Origin: an uncultured Bilophila sp.
GTDB lineage: Bacteria > Desulfobacterota > Desulfovibrionia > Desulfovibrionales > Desulfovibrionaceae
Assembly: GCA_902373525.1 (NCBI GenBank)
Contig: CABKMN010000027.1
Span: forward strand, 1 to 29,759
Reading direction: 5' to 3'
Length of the DNA: 29,759 nt
Part shown: positions 15,311-23,776 of the stretch, one piece after another
Numbering within the stretch: the first letter of the stretch is position 1
Layout: every line of letters begins with the position of its first letter
Notes under the pieces: model-generated
What the model was told of the DNA's origin: nothing
Databases searched by the model: none
Seen by the model: the letters and a program-made list of their open reading frames with translations, nothing else
Position numbers and translations under genes: made by a program

Positions 15311-16657
15311 TTAGATATTTTTTAACGTAATATTTTTCATTGGAATACCTATAAGACCTGTGGTGCAGCTCGTGGAATGTGACTGGAACATTAAAGCATC
15401 ATGCCTCCATTCATGTTGTATGTGTTCGCTTTGCGTTCCTTCAGCGATGGCAACTGTGATACTATAATTTCCGGTGAGAAGAATAGGCATTCTGAATATA
15501 AATTCAGCGATAAAAATTTTTCCTCTCTCGACAGTTAATGGTTTTTCTTTACAAGAAATATATGTATTATCCCCAAATAAAGTTTGTCCTAGTCTATCTT
15601 TTACGATAAAACCAACAATAGGGCTGAAAAGTTCCTTATGTGCACTGCATATGATTTTTAATTTGACAATCTCTCCTCCAATAATCCAACTCATGGGCTT
15701 ATCTTGAAAATCTGTAAGAAAAACGTTTTTAATAACGGCACCGCCTTTGCCAAATGCAGCGCCTACATTTGAAAAGTGAAATATTTCTATATCATTACGC
15801 AATGGACTATGATTGATGAAGTCACGACGCATGTCACAAAAGTCTAACTCTTCAGGGCACAATTTTTCCGGAATATCTACTTCTTCTTGAAGTGTAAGTG
15901 TGCTTTCTCCTTGTACTGATTCATATATGTCCTCAAGATATTTTTCTGTAACCTCTTTTGGGGTTCCTGTAAGTTTTATGGAACCTTTTTCTAATAATAT
16001 GGCATGATTACAAAGATTTTTTACAGCAGCGGTGTCATGGCTGACAAAAAGAACTGTCTTCGTCTCCATGAAATTTCTTAAAAAACGCATACACTTTTGT
16101 GTAAAAAAGGCATCACCAACGGACAATGCCTCGTCAACAATGAGAACGTCAGCATCTACATGGGCTACCACAGCAAAAGCGAGTCGGACCGTCATGCCGC
16201 TGGAGTAACTTTTGACCGGTTGGTCTATAAAGTCACCGATGTCGGCGAAAGATACAATATCATTATATCGCTTTTCAATTTCTTTTTCACTTAAACCAAG
16301 AATTGACGCATTCAGATAAACATTTTCGCGTCCCGTGAACTCAGGATTAAAACCACTTCCTAGCTCTAATAATGCAGCCACCCGACCATTGATTCTTACC
16401 GAACCTGATGATGGAGAAAGTGTTCCGGTAACAATTTGTAGAAGTGTACTTTTTCCAGCACCGTTTTTGCCTACGATCCCTACACACTCGCCGCGTCTAA
16501 CTTTAAAGGAAATATCTTTCAGAGCCCAAAAAGGGCGGTAGAACTGTTTTCGGCCTCTATAAAGCATTTGCCAGAGTCGATGTGAAGGTTTTTCATATAT
16601 CTCAAAAAATTTACTGATATTTTTGACGTCAATGATCACATCATCGTTAAATGACAT
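15311..16657 (-). CDS. wzt: ABC transporter ATP-binding protein for O-antigen export (Wzt-type)
   Basis: Wzt is the nucleotide-binding subunit of the Wzm/Wzt exporter, which moves completed lipid-linked polysaccharide across the inner membrane. This 448-residue form has the NBD at residues ~1-245: Walker A GKNGAGKST, LELGSGFNPEFTGREN, signature YSSGM, Walker B VLIVDEALSVGD and the SHD switch histidine. It also has a ~180-residue C-terminal beta-rich domain like the glycan-binding domain of Wzt proteins that recognise a capped chain end. I chose the start at 16657 (MSFNDD), which follows AAAGGA and overlaps the wzm end by 11 bases; 12 more in-frame codons upstream lie inside wzm. The extended Wzt implies a terminal cap such as a methyl group, which fits the methyltransferases nearby. 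The base composition is AT-rich. Confidence 0.88.
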   Translation of the reverse strand: MSFNDDVIIDVKNISKFFEIYEKPSHRLWQMLYRGRKQFYRPFWALKDISFKVRRGECVGIVGKNGAGKSTLLQIVTGTLSPSSGSVRINGRVAALLELGSGFNPEFTGRENVYLNASILGLSEKEIEKRYNDIVSFADIGDFIDQPVKSYSSGMTVRLAFAVVAHVDADVLIVDEALSVGDAFFTQKCMRFLRNFMETKTVLFVSHDTAAVKNLCNHAILLEKGSIKLTGTPKEVTEKYLEDIYESVQGESTLTLQEEVDIPEKLCPEELDFCDMRRDFINHSPLRNDIEIFHFSNVGAAFGKGGAVIKNVFLTDFQDKPMSWIIGGEIVKLKIICSAHKELFSPIVGFIVKDRLGQTLFGDNTYISCKEKPLTVERGKIFIAEFIFRMPILLTGNYSITVAIAEGTQSEHIQHEWRHDALMFQSHSTSCTTGLIGIPMKNITLKNI

Positions 16658-17471
16658 CCGCGAATCCTTTTTTTGTTTTGCTGAACCATGCAAAGCCTAT
16701 AAGAAAAACAAGATAAGAAGCTAAAAATATGATACTACAAATAAGCCAATCAGGCTGTCTTCCGTATAGAAAAATGATACGAGTTTGCTCTACAAGAGAA
16801 GAAAGAGGGTTATATTCCAGTACCCATCGGATTTTTTCAGGTACGATAGAAATGGGATAAAAGATCGGCGTCATAAAAAAAAGTACTTGTGTTATGATAG
16901 CGACTACCTGCTGAATATCTCTCAAGTAGACGCCTAGAGATGCAACAAAATAGGAAACGCCTGCCGTAAGGAGAAGCAGGGGAATAAAGGTTATAGGAAA
17001 AAGAATCATCGTCCATGAGATATGCCCCATAAAAAAGGCAACACCCAATAATAACATAAAAAACCATGCCAATCCAAAGATAAAGGATGCGGCTACGACC
17101 GTTAGAGGCAGTATTTCTAAAGGAAAGATAACTTTTTTAACATAGCTGGGGTTACCAACAATAACGCTCGTACAATTATTGACGCTCTCAGAGAAAATAT
17201 TGAATACCGCCATGCCACAGAACATGATTACAGGAAAAGCAGCTCCGCCCGTTTCTATACCTTCTCCCCATCTGGCTTTAAAAACAATCCCAAAAACAAA
17301 AGAATAAACGCCTAGCATCATAAGAGGCTGCGCAAAACTCCAGAAGAGGCCAAGAGCGGATCCTCTATAGCGCATGGCAATATTTCGTTTCGTCAACTGA
17401 ACAAGAAGATCCCAGTTTTGAATAAGAACATTAATACTCAATAGTGGGTTGAACAAACTATATTTTTTCAT
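16647..17471 (-). CDS. wzm: ABC transporter permease for O-antigen export (Wzm-type)
   Basis: This is the membrane subunit of the polysaccharide ABC exporter, an ABC-2 permease with about six membrane helices. Typical features are the N-terminal LLVQLTKRNIAMRYRGSALGLFWSFAQPLMML and the later GVYLRDIQQVVAIITQVLFFMTPIFYPIS, which match the TagG/Wzm family. The length of about 274 residues is normal. I chose the ATG at 17471 (MKKYSLF); a GTG four codons upstream is possible, and neither has a strong Shine-Dalgarno. It begins 41 bases after the tolC-like stop in the same direction, so read-through from the T1SS operon is possible although composition changes from GC-rich to AT-rich here. It overlaps wzt. 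Confidence 0.87.
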   Translation of the reverse strand: MKKYSLFNPLLSINVLIQNWDLLVQLTKRNIAMRYRGSALGLFWSFAQPLMMLGVYSFVFGIVFKARWGEGIETGGAAFPVIMFCGMAVFNIFSESVNNCTSVIVGNPSYVKKVIFPLEILPLTVVAASFIFGLAWFFMLLLGVAFFMGHISWTMILFPITFIPLLLLTAGVSYFVASLGVYLRDIQQVVAIITQVLFFMTPIFYPISIVPEKIRWVLEYNPLSSLVEQTRIIFLYGRQPDWLICSIIFLASYLVFLIGFAWFSKTKKGFADVI

Positions 17472-17512
17472 AATACACTTCACTTTTTAGTTCTAAAAAG
17501 GCGTATGCTAAC

Positions 17513-18817
17513 CTACTCCAGCGAAACGTTTTCCCGTCCGATATAGTAGAAGAACTTGGAACGGGCGCTGTGGTATTCCATCAGGGCCTGGCTGGCGTCG
17601 GTTTCGGCTTGGGTCAGCTTGAGCTGGGCGTCCAGGAGATCGGTGATCGTGCCGGTGTGGGTCATGTAGCGCTTGTTCGCCATGTCGTAGCTTTCCTTGG
17701 CGGCATCGACGCCCTTGCGGGAGACGGTGATCAGGTCCTTGGCGGCCTTGATGTCCAGCAGCGCGCGGATCACGTCGGTCTTGGCTCCGGACATGGCGTC
17801 TTCGTAGTCCTTCTGGAGGGCTTCCACGCGCTTTTTGTCCCCGAGATAGGAAAAGGTCGTGCTGCCGCCCGTGAACACGTCCCACGACACGTTCAGGCCG
17901 ACGGCCCAGTAGCTGCGCGAATAGTCCGTGTAGCGTTCTTCCTTGTAGTCCTTGTGATACTTCATGTTGTCATAGGTGGCGTCGACGCGGGGAAGGTATT
18001 CGCCGAGCGTGATGTCTACGTCCTTGAAGGCGATGGCCACGGACTTCTGGGCCATGATCAGATCGGGACGGCTGAACAGCGCGGTCTTGATGGCCTGTTC
18101 CTCGGAATAGCTCACCACGCCGGAAAAATCGCGCAGATCGCCCTTGTACCGGACCGGCTCGTCCGGCGAATAGTTCAGATACTTGTTCAGCTGCACCTCC
18201 GCATTACGGATGGTGTTCTGGACGCGGATCTCCTGCTGTTTGGCCTTGGACAGCTCCACCTGGTTCTGAAGCACGTTGAGGTAGGGGGCCATGCCGACCT
18301 TGACGAAAGCCTCGGCGGCCCTGAGCTGGGTTTCAATGCGGATAATGGATTCCTCGGCGCTTTTCAAGTCCTCGCGGGCCTTGAGCAACTGGAGAAACTG
18401 AAGCTGCACGTTGGCGATCAGCTCCAGCTTGGCCTGCCGGTGTCTGGCTTCCTCCATGTCCACGGAAAGACGCGACTTGTCCAGATTGTTCAGGTGCGCG
18501 AAGCCGGCGAACAGCGACAGGCCCACCCGGAGGCCGCGCGACCATGAGCGGCTGGACAGATCGTCCGTGCTGCCCGCGGCGCCGGAGTTTTCCAGCCTGT
18601 TGTTGCTGGAGACCAGCGACACGCGGGGCCAGAAATAGCTTTGGGCCACGCCGACGTTCATCTTGGCCTGCTCCAGCGTCAACAGCTTGGATTCCACGCT
18701 CGGGTTGGCCTTCAGCGCGTGCTCCACAGCCTGTTCCAACGTGAATTCCTGCGCCTGCGCCGGGGCGCACAGCCACAGGACGGCCACAAACATCCATCCG
18801 TATTTGAAACGATCCAT
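17513..18817 (-). CDS. TolC-family outer membrane channel of the T1SS
   Basis: This 434-residue outer membrane efflux protein is the exit duct of the type I secretion system. It starts with a clear signal peptide (MDRFKYGWMFVAVLWLCAPAQA) cut after AQA. It then shows the TolC pattern of two repeats: FTLEQAVEHALKANPSVESKLL with QAKMNVGVAQSYFWPRVSL, and later FSRPDLIMAQKSVAIAFKDV with EYLPRVDATY. The start at 18817 has GGAG at the right spacing; the longer frame upstream is rejected because the signal peptide begins here. It is the last gene of the operon with the ABC exporter, HlyD adaptor and NlpE/META-like gene, 46 bases after the latter. Base composition is GC-rich like the rest of that operon. 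Confidence 0.9.
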   Translation of the reverse strand: MDRFKYGWMFVAVLWLCAPAQAQEFTLEQAVEHALKANPSVESKLLTLEQAKMNVGVAQSYFWPRVSLVSSNNRLENSGAAGSTDDLSSRSWSRGLRVGLSLFAGFAHLNNLDKSRLSVDMEEARHRQAKLELIANVQLQFLQLLKAREDLKSAEESIIRIETQLRAAEAFVKVGMAPYLNVLQNQVELSKAKQQEIRVQNTIRNAEVQLNKYLNYSPDEPVRYKGDLRDFSGVVSYSEEQAIKTALFSRPDLIMAQKSVAIAFKDVDITLGEYLPRVDATYDNMKYHKDYKEERYTDYSRSYWAVGLNVSWDVFTGGSTTFSYLGDKKRVEALQKDYEDAMSGAKTDVIRALLDIKAAKDLITVSRKGVDAAKESYDMANKRYMTHTGTITDLLDAQLKLTQAETDASQALMEYHSARSKFFYYIGRENVSLE

Positions 18818-18863
18818 ATCGGACTCCATATCGGTTACTCGGTAAGAAGGCGTGCCTGTTCTT

Positions 18864-19808
18864 TTAGCGTATTTTTTCCAGAACGCACAGCGGCCCATCC
18901 GCCCCCCGGAGGACCAGCAGATCCCCGTGGATTTCCCATGTTCTCAAGCTGTTGAATGTTGCCGCAAGGGGTTTGAGGCCAAAAGTCTCCGCCATTCGCA
19001 GCGTTTTTTTGTCCGGGTGAAACGCGATACGGTCCGCCTCAAGCCCGTAGGGAATCCGGACGGACAGATCGGCCATGACCATATCAACCCGTCCTCGATC
19101 CGTTTTTTCCTGTTGAAACGTACAGTTGAACGTGCGTCCGTCGAACGTTGCGCGCCAGTGCCCGCCGGAAACAAGCCGCCGAAACCGTTCCGGGGTGTCC
19201 TGCGGAAGCTGCGGAAGGACGTCCGTGGCGCTCCGCAAACGAAGGACGCTCAGCGAATCCCCGCGTTCTTCCACGTCCGCATCGACGAAAAGCCGTTCTC
19301 CGCGCCCGCGCAGCTGTTCGAGCCGCGCGTCGGGAAGTAGGGGATAGTTCCTGTTTGTGGCGGCATCCCGCAGCACGGCGGCGGAGCCTTCAAACGCAAG
19401 CGTGCCCATCATCGCAAAAGGGAAAGTTTCGCCGCCCTTGCGCAAGGTGACGTTCATATATTTGGGGAACGGGGACTGGACCCCCCAGTACAGGCTCCCG
19501 GAGCCGCCTATGTTCAGAACGCGATCCAGACCGTTGCGGTTCGTAAGCCGCAACAGGGAACCTTCCTTCACCTGAAACCAGAACCCGGTCAGGGTCCGCT
19601 CCGAAGGCCTCCCGTCCGCCCGCGCCGTCCGTTCGCGCAGGACGAAGAGGTGATCCGCTTTCAACAGCAGCGTGACGTCGTAACGCGCGCCTTCGGACTC
19701 CACGCCGCCCGAGTAGACGGCGGGGGCTTCCAGAACAGGAAAGGCGGCCGCCCCGCACAACGCAGGAGCGGCCGCACAAAGGAAGATCAACCAGAACACC
19801 ACGCGCAT
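18864..19808 (-). CDS. NlpE/META-like periplasmic protein in the T1SS operon
   Basis: This 314-residue protein has an N-terminal signal sequence of about 22 residues (hydrophobic core FWLIFLCAAAPALCG). The Cys there is not in a good lipobox (PALC), so a lipoprotein is doubtful. Residues ~30-150 resemble the NlpE N-terminal barrel: YSGG near the start, then LLLKADHLFVLRE, LTGFWFQVKEGSLLRLTN and a LYWGVQSPFP segment. Residues ~215-312 resemble a META/HslJ domain (HWRATFDGRTFNCTFQQE, then TLRMAETFG and TWEIHGDLLVLRGADG). It sits 3 bases after the HlyD stop and before tolC, so it is made with the secretion machine. Its job is unknown; a periplasmic helper or sensor of secretion is plausible. The domain calls are by pattern only. 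Confidence 0.6.
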   Translation of the reverse strand: MRVVFWLIFLCAAAPALCGAAAFPVLEAPAVYSGGVESEGARYDVTLLLKADHLFVLRERTARADGRPSERTLTGFWFQVKEGSLLRLTNRNGLDRVLNIGGSGSLYWGVQSPFPKYMNVTLRKGGETFPFAMMGTLAFEGSAAVLRDAATNRNYPLLPDARLEQLRGRGERLFVDADVEERGDSLSVLRLRSATDVLPQLPQDTPERFRRLVSGGHWRATFDGRTFNCTFQQEKTDRGRVDMVMADLSVRIPYGLEADRIAFHPDKKTLRMAETFGLKPLAATFNSLRTWEIHGDLLVLRGADGPLCVLEKIR

Positions 19809-19811
19809 GAG

Positions 19812-21200
19812 CTATTCGCGCAGCGCGCGTTCCCAGTTTTTCAGCAGCGGTTCGATCATATAGAAAAGGACCGTGCGCTTCTTGGTCGTGATGAACACCG
19901 TGGCGGGCATGCCCGGCGAGAGGTACAGCTTGGCATCCTTGAGCGCGGAGGGATCGATTTCCACATAGCACAGGTAGTACGGCATGACGCCCATGTTCGT
20001 GCGCTCCTCCAGACGGTCGGCCGAGATGTACGACACCTTGGCCGAGATGTGCGGGGTGATGCGCGTATCGAAGGCGTCGAGCTGCACCAGCGCGTCCTGC
20101 CCGATGTACACGTCGGTGATCTTGTTGACGGGCACCTGCGTTTCGATGATCAACGGGGTGTTTTCGGGCACGATGTCCATCAGCGGCTCGCCGGGCCGCA
20201 CGACGCCGCCCTTGGAGTGGACCTTGAGCCCTACCACGCGGCCCTTCACGGGCGCGACGACCTGCAGCCGCTTCTTGGCGTCCTTCAGGGGACGGATACG
20301 CTCGCGGGTCTGGAGGATTTCGTTGTCCAGCTTGCCGAGCTGGTTGGTGGCCTCTTCGACGAAACGGTTTTTCGCGTCCTCAATGCGCAGAAGGAGTTCG
20401 GCCCTTTTCTGGCGGGCTTCGGCGATGGACTGCCGCATGCGCCCCCGGTTGCCCTCGTGACTGGCCAGCATCCGTTCGAGTTCCAGTATCTGCGATTTTT
20501 CCAGATACCGTTCCGCGTACAGCTGGCGTTTGGCCTTGAGCTCTTCGTTCAGGGTTCCGATGATCGCCTGTTCGGCCTGCATCTGATCCTGATAGCCGAG
20601 GATCTGGGCGTCGATCTGGGCGATCTGCGACTTGAGCAGCGAAATCTGCCCGTCGAGGGCCTCCCGGCGCGCGGTGAAGATTTTCTTTTCGTTGGCGAGA
20701 ACGTCTTCGCTGTGGATGTTCGCGGCGAGCGTGACCAGTTCTGCGGGCCACGTGAAGTCGGTCTTGAGTTCCTTTTCCGCAGCGGAACGGGTCTGGGCGG
20801 CGAGCAGGGCCACAAGCTGCTTTTGCAGCATGTTTTCGGAGGCGTCCACCTGCACGCTTTCCAGCACGATGAGCGGCTGTCCTTCCTGCACCTCCTCGCC
20901 TTCACGGACGAGGATGGACTCGACGATGCCGCCTTCGAGATGCTGGACGGTCTTGCGTTCCGTCTCGATTTTGACCTTGCCGGGAGCGACGATGGCGCCG
21001 CTGATTTCCCCGAACACGGCCCACGTGCCGAGCACGCCGAAGAACAGGAACACGACGAGCAGCCCCTGTCGGATGATCTTGCGGGGATCTTCGATGCTTT
21101 CGCGCTGCGGATGCTGCGCGGGCGTGCCCTTCTTGGCTTCCGAAGCGGGAATGGCTTTGGTTTCGATGGTCGCGATTTTCACGCCTTCGGGCTTAGACAT
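19812..21200 (-). CDS. HlyD-family membrane fusion protein of the T1SS
   Basis: This 462-residue periplasmic adaptor links the ABC exporter with TolC. It has a short cytoplasmic N-terminus, one membrane helix near residues 45-65 (LLVVFLFFGVLGTWAVFG), and the lipoyl/barrel half-motif GKVKIETERKTVQHLEGGIVESILVREGEEVQEGQPL. A long alpha-helical hairpin follows (~150-330). It closes with the second half-motif VVAPVKGRVVGLKVHSKGGVVRPGEPLMDIVP and a beta-barrel C-terminus typical of HlyD/PrtE. I chose the ATG at 21200 because it lies at correct spacing after GGAGGTG; the open frame also allows a GTG three codons upstream that is part of that site. It overlaps the ABC exporter stop. Confidence 0.92.
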   Translation of the reverse strand: MSKPEGVKIATIETKAIPASEAKKGTPAQHPQRESIEDPRKIIRQGLLVVFLFFGVLGTWAVFGEISGAIVAPGKVKIETERKTVQHLEGGIVESILVREGEEVQEGQPLIVLESVQVDASENMLQKQLVALLAAQTRSAAEKELKTDFTWPAELVTLAANIHSEDVLANEKKIFTARREALDGQISLLKSQIAQIDAQILGYQDQMQAEQAIIGTLNEELKAKRQLYAERYLEKSQILELERMLASHEGNRGRMRQSIAEARQKRAELLLRIEDAKNRFVEEATNQLGKLDNEILQTRERIRPLKDAKKRLQVVAPVKGRVVGLKVHSKGGVVRPGEPLMDIVPENTPLIIETQVPVNKITDVYIGQDALVQLDAFDTRITPHISAKVSYISADRLEERTNMGVMPYYLCYVEIDPSALKDAKLYLSPGMPATVFITTKKRTVLFYMIEPLLKNWERALRE

Positions 21201-22947
21201 GGGCTTCACCTCCGGCGTCCTTCAGCGCTTCCTGCTTTTGCCGCTCCAGTTCCTCATGCTGGAGACGGGCCTTGGCGGCCTGCTCCTGCTGTTGCTTCTG
21301 GAGGTTGGCGAGTTTGGTCAGGACTTCCTGACGCGGGCCGCACATGGCGATCTGCCCGTCCTGAACCAGCATGATGTTGTCGACGATGGAAAGGATGTTG
21401 GGCTTGTGCGTGACCAGCACGACCGTGGCCTTCAACTGCTTGAGGTTGAGCACGGCCTGCAGCAGACAGGCTTCGCCCTCTTCGTCGAGGTTGGAGTTGG
21501 GTTCGTCGAGCACGACCACCCGGGGATTGCCGTACAGCGCGCGGGCGAGGCCGATGCGCTGACGCTGGCCCCCGGAAAGCACCGCGCCCTGATCCCCGAT
21601 CTGCGTGTCGTAGCCCTTGGGCAACGAGAGGATCATGTTGTGGACGCCCGCGAGCTTGGCGGCGAGAATGACCTTTTCGGAATCCACGGCGCCAAGACGC
21701 GCGATGTTTTCGGCGATGCTGCCAGCGAACAGTTCCACGTCCTGCGGCAGATACCCGATGAACGGCCCGAGCTTTTCGGAATCCCATGTGGCGATGTCGG
21801 CGCGGTCGATGCGGACCTTGCCGCCCGTGGGGGCCCAGATGCCGAGCAGCAGCTTGCACAGCGTGGACTTGCCCGCCGCGCTGGGGCCGATGATGGCGAG
21901 CGACTGTCCGGCGGGCAGGCGGAAGGACATGCCCTTGATGATGTGGCGTCCGTTGGCGGCGAACACGAGGTTTTCAGTGGAAAGTTCACCTACGGGATCA
22001 GGCAGATTCATGGACGGCGGAGCCTTGGGAGAATCGAGCATTTTCTTGAGGCGTCTGTACGCGCCGCTGGCCTCCAACGACTGCTTGTAGGTCGCCATGG
22101 CCTGATCGATAGGCGCGAGCGCGCGGCCCATGACGATGGATGCGGCGATCATGACGCCCGCGGTGGACTCGTGCGTCACGGCGAGGTAGGCGCCCACGGC
22201 GTAGATGAGAACCTGCAGCCCGACGCGGAGGGACTTGCTGACCGAGTGGAGCAGCCCGGCGCTGCGGCTGGCGCGGGTCTGAAGTTCGATGACGATGTCG
22301 TTCATTTTGGACCAGCGTCCGGCCACGTTGTTGATCATGCCCATGGAGCGCACGATGCTGGCGTTGCGCATGGTCGCGCCGAGGAAGTTGGAGGCGTGGG
22401 CGTTGAGCATGGTCGCGGATTCAAGACGTTTGCGGGTGAATCGCTCGGTGAGAAAGCCCAGCACGAAGACCATGACCCCGCCGAAGACGGCGACCAGTCC
22501 GAGATCGGGATGCAGGATGAAGATCAGGGCAAAGTAGATGGGCATCCACGGAACGTCGAAAAAGGCGAACACGGCGTTGCCGCCGAGAAAGTTGCGGAGC
22601 ATCTGCACGTCGCGCAGGTTGCCCTGTTTCGCGGAAGCTCCGCCGGCCGGAACCGTGGCGTTTTTGAGGTTTTCGTTGAGCACGGGAAGGCTCAGCATCC
22701 GGTCGAACTCGATGCCGGCCCGGACGAGAAGGCGGGAGCGTATCCATTCAAGCAACGCCAGCACGACGAGGGCGATAACGGCGGCGATGGTGATGACGGC
22801 CAGGGTGGACAGGTTGTAGCTGGTCAGTACCTTATCGTACACCTGCAGCATGTAGATGGAAAACGTGAGCTGGAGCACGTTGACGAACATACTGAAAAAA
22901 AAGGCGTATCCGAAAAAGTACCTGCAGGAGCGTAAGAATTCTTGCAT
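21193..22947 (-). CDS. T1SS ABC exporter (PrtD/HlyB-like permease-ATPase)
   Basis: This 584-residue fused membrane/ATPase subunit powers type I secretion. The first ~310 residues carry the six-helix ABC exporter domain, beginning FFGYAFFFSMFVNVLQLTFSIYMLQVYDKVL, the PrtD/LapB-type start without a C39 peptidase or C39-like domain. The NBD has Walker A GPSAAGKST, signature LSGGQRQR, Walker B VVVLDEPNSNLD and the switch histidine in THK. A Gln-rich, charged tail follows. The start at 22947 has GAGAG upstream and is where family similarity begins; 46 extra in-frame codons are not family-like. It heads the operon and is divergent from the right surface-protein gene, its likely substrate. Confidence 0.92.
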   Translation of the reverse strand: MQEFLRSCRYFFGYAFFFSMFVNVLQLTFSIYMLQVYDKVLTSYNLSTLAVITIAAVIALVVLALLEWIRSRLLVRAGIEFDRMLSLPVLNENLKNATVPAGGASAKQGNLRDVQMLRNFLGGNAVFAFFDVPWMPIYFALIFILHPDLGLVAVFGGVMVFVLGFLTERFTRKRLESATMLNAHASNFLGATMRNASIVRSMGMINNVAGRWSKMNDIVIELQTRASRSAGLLHSVSKSLRVGLQVLIYAVGAYLAVTHESTAGVMIAASIVMGRALAPIDQAMATYKQSLEASGAYRRLKKMLDSPKAPPSMNLPDPVGELSTENLVFAANGRHIIKGMSFRLPAGQSLAIIGPSAAGKSTLCKLLLGIWAPTGGKVRIDRADIATWDSEKLGPFIGYLPQDVELFAGSIAENIARLGAVDSEKVILAAKLAGVHNMILSLPKGYDTQIGDQGAVLSGGQRQRIGLARALYGNPRVVVLDEPNSNLDEEGEACLLQAVLNLKQLKATVVLVTHKPNILSIVDNIMLVQDGQIAMCGPRQEVLTKLANLQKQQQEQAAKARLQHEELERQKQEALKDAGGEAHV

Positions 22948-23596
22948 AGGCTCTCTTCTCAGGTAGTTGCGGCCCGCGGAACACGGGCGTGCCGGAACGC
23001 GTCTTCCGCAGTCCTGGAAGGCGCACCTTAACCTTCCAGCCGATCCTGCCGAACCGGCCGGGGCACCGTGCGGCATGAGAATCATGCGGACGGCGCTTCA
23101 AGATAAGTATGCTTTACTACGCTGTCCAGCGGCGGAAGGCAACCGGGGAATAACGAGCTTTTCAGAGATGTTTTTACTGGAAATAGGATAAGTAATATCA
23201 GATTTATTCCGACAGAATTTGACTCAATAGATTTGTAAAACAATTTGCCATTATATTATTTGAAATTGAGTGCCAGTTTTACAAATAAAGGGAATATGTG
23301 CGGACATGTTTATATTAATTTATAAGTTATATTGTTGATAAATAATTAACTCAGGAGACTTTTTATATTGTAGAATTCTCCAATATATGTTTTATAGTGA
23401 AAGATCGCGGACATTGCAATTTATATCAATATTGCACAATTATAGTAATATTCCAAAGCAAGTTAAAATCCTAGATATGATTTTATATTTCTGATTAAAA
23501 ATAACTATTGGGCTTCGAACTATTTTCGAGAGCTTTTTTAGTCTTTTTCCGCAAGCTGTTAGATCGAAACTCCCCCACAAAAGCTTCGTTCTAAAC
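22948..23596. other. Divergent regulatory region between T1SS operon and right surface-protein gene
   Basis: The left ~150 bases are GC-rich T1SS leader, with an 8-base hairpin (ctggaagg/ccttccag, 23014-23039). From ~23130 to 23596 the sequence is very AT-rich with many TATA-like strings, which makes promoter choice for the plus-strand gene ambiguous. I see no gene here. This AT-rich block lies within the segment that would invert. Confidence 0.55.
23100..23128 (-). promoter_or_regulatory. Candidate promoter of the T1SS operon
   Basis: On the minus strand TGGACA (5 of 6 to TTGACA), a 17-base spacer and TATCTT (4 of 6 to TATAAT) lie ~150 bases before the ABC exporter start. It is the best sigma-70-like match I found in this region by eye. 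Confidence 0.4.
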
Positions 23597-23776
23597 GTTA
23601 CAATGAGGTGTACCCTAATGCAACATTCAACCAAGAAAAAAATACGTGATTTCTCTTGGTTGGATGTAAGCACTCAGCGGTCTGTTCCGTCTCGTCGAGG
23701 CGGTTTCAGATAAAGCCCGTCGGGACAGTGTTGGCGGTCCCGGGGCAACCTCAACTCTCTTCGGAGGAAGACTATT
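23597..23776 (+). repeat. Leader inverted repeat, right copy
   Basis: The 180 bases before the ATG at 23777 match 9647-9826 in inverted orientation, with scattered substitutions and no net length change. Similarity continues into the N-terminal coding region. Upstream of GTTACA at 23597 the two copies are unrelated. The pair can serve as an inverted homologous recombination substrate. Confidence 0.9.
23623..23667 (+). promoter_or_regulatory. Conserved 5' leader stem-loop, right copy
   Basis: ACATTCAACCAAG pairs with CTTGGTTGGATGT over 13 positions with one G-U pair and a 19-base loop, ~110-154 bases before the ATG. The left copy differs at two positions of the left arm, and pairing survives in both copies as G-U or G-C. 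Confidence 0.6.

Noticed and set aside
20632..22935. 767-codon open frame on the plus strand
   Set aside because: It is antisense to the HlyD adaptor and ABC exporter, whose Walker and signature motifs are complete. The translation has no recognisable domain.
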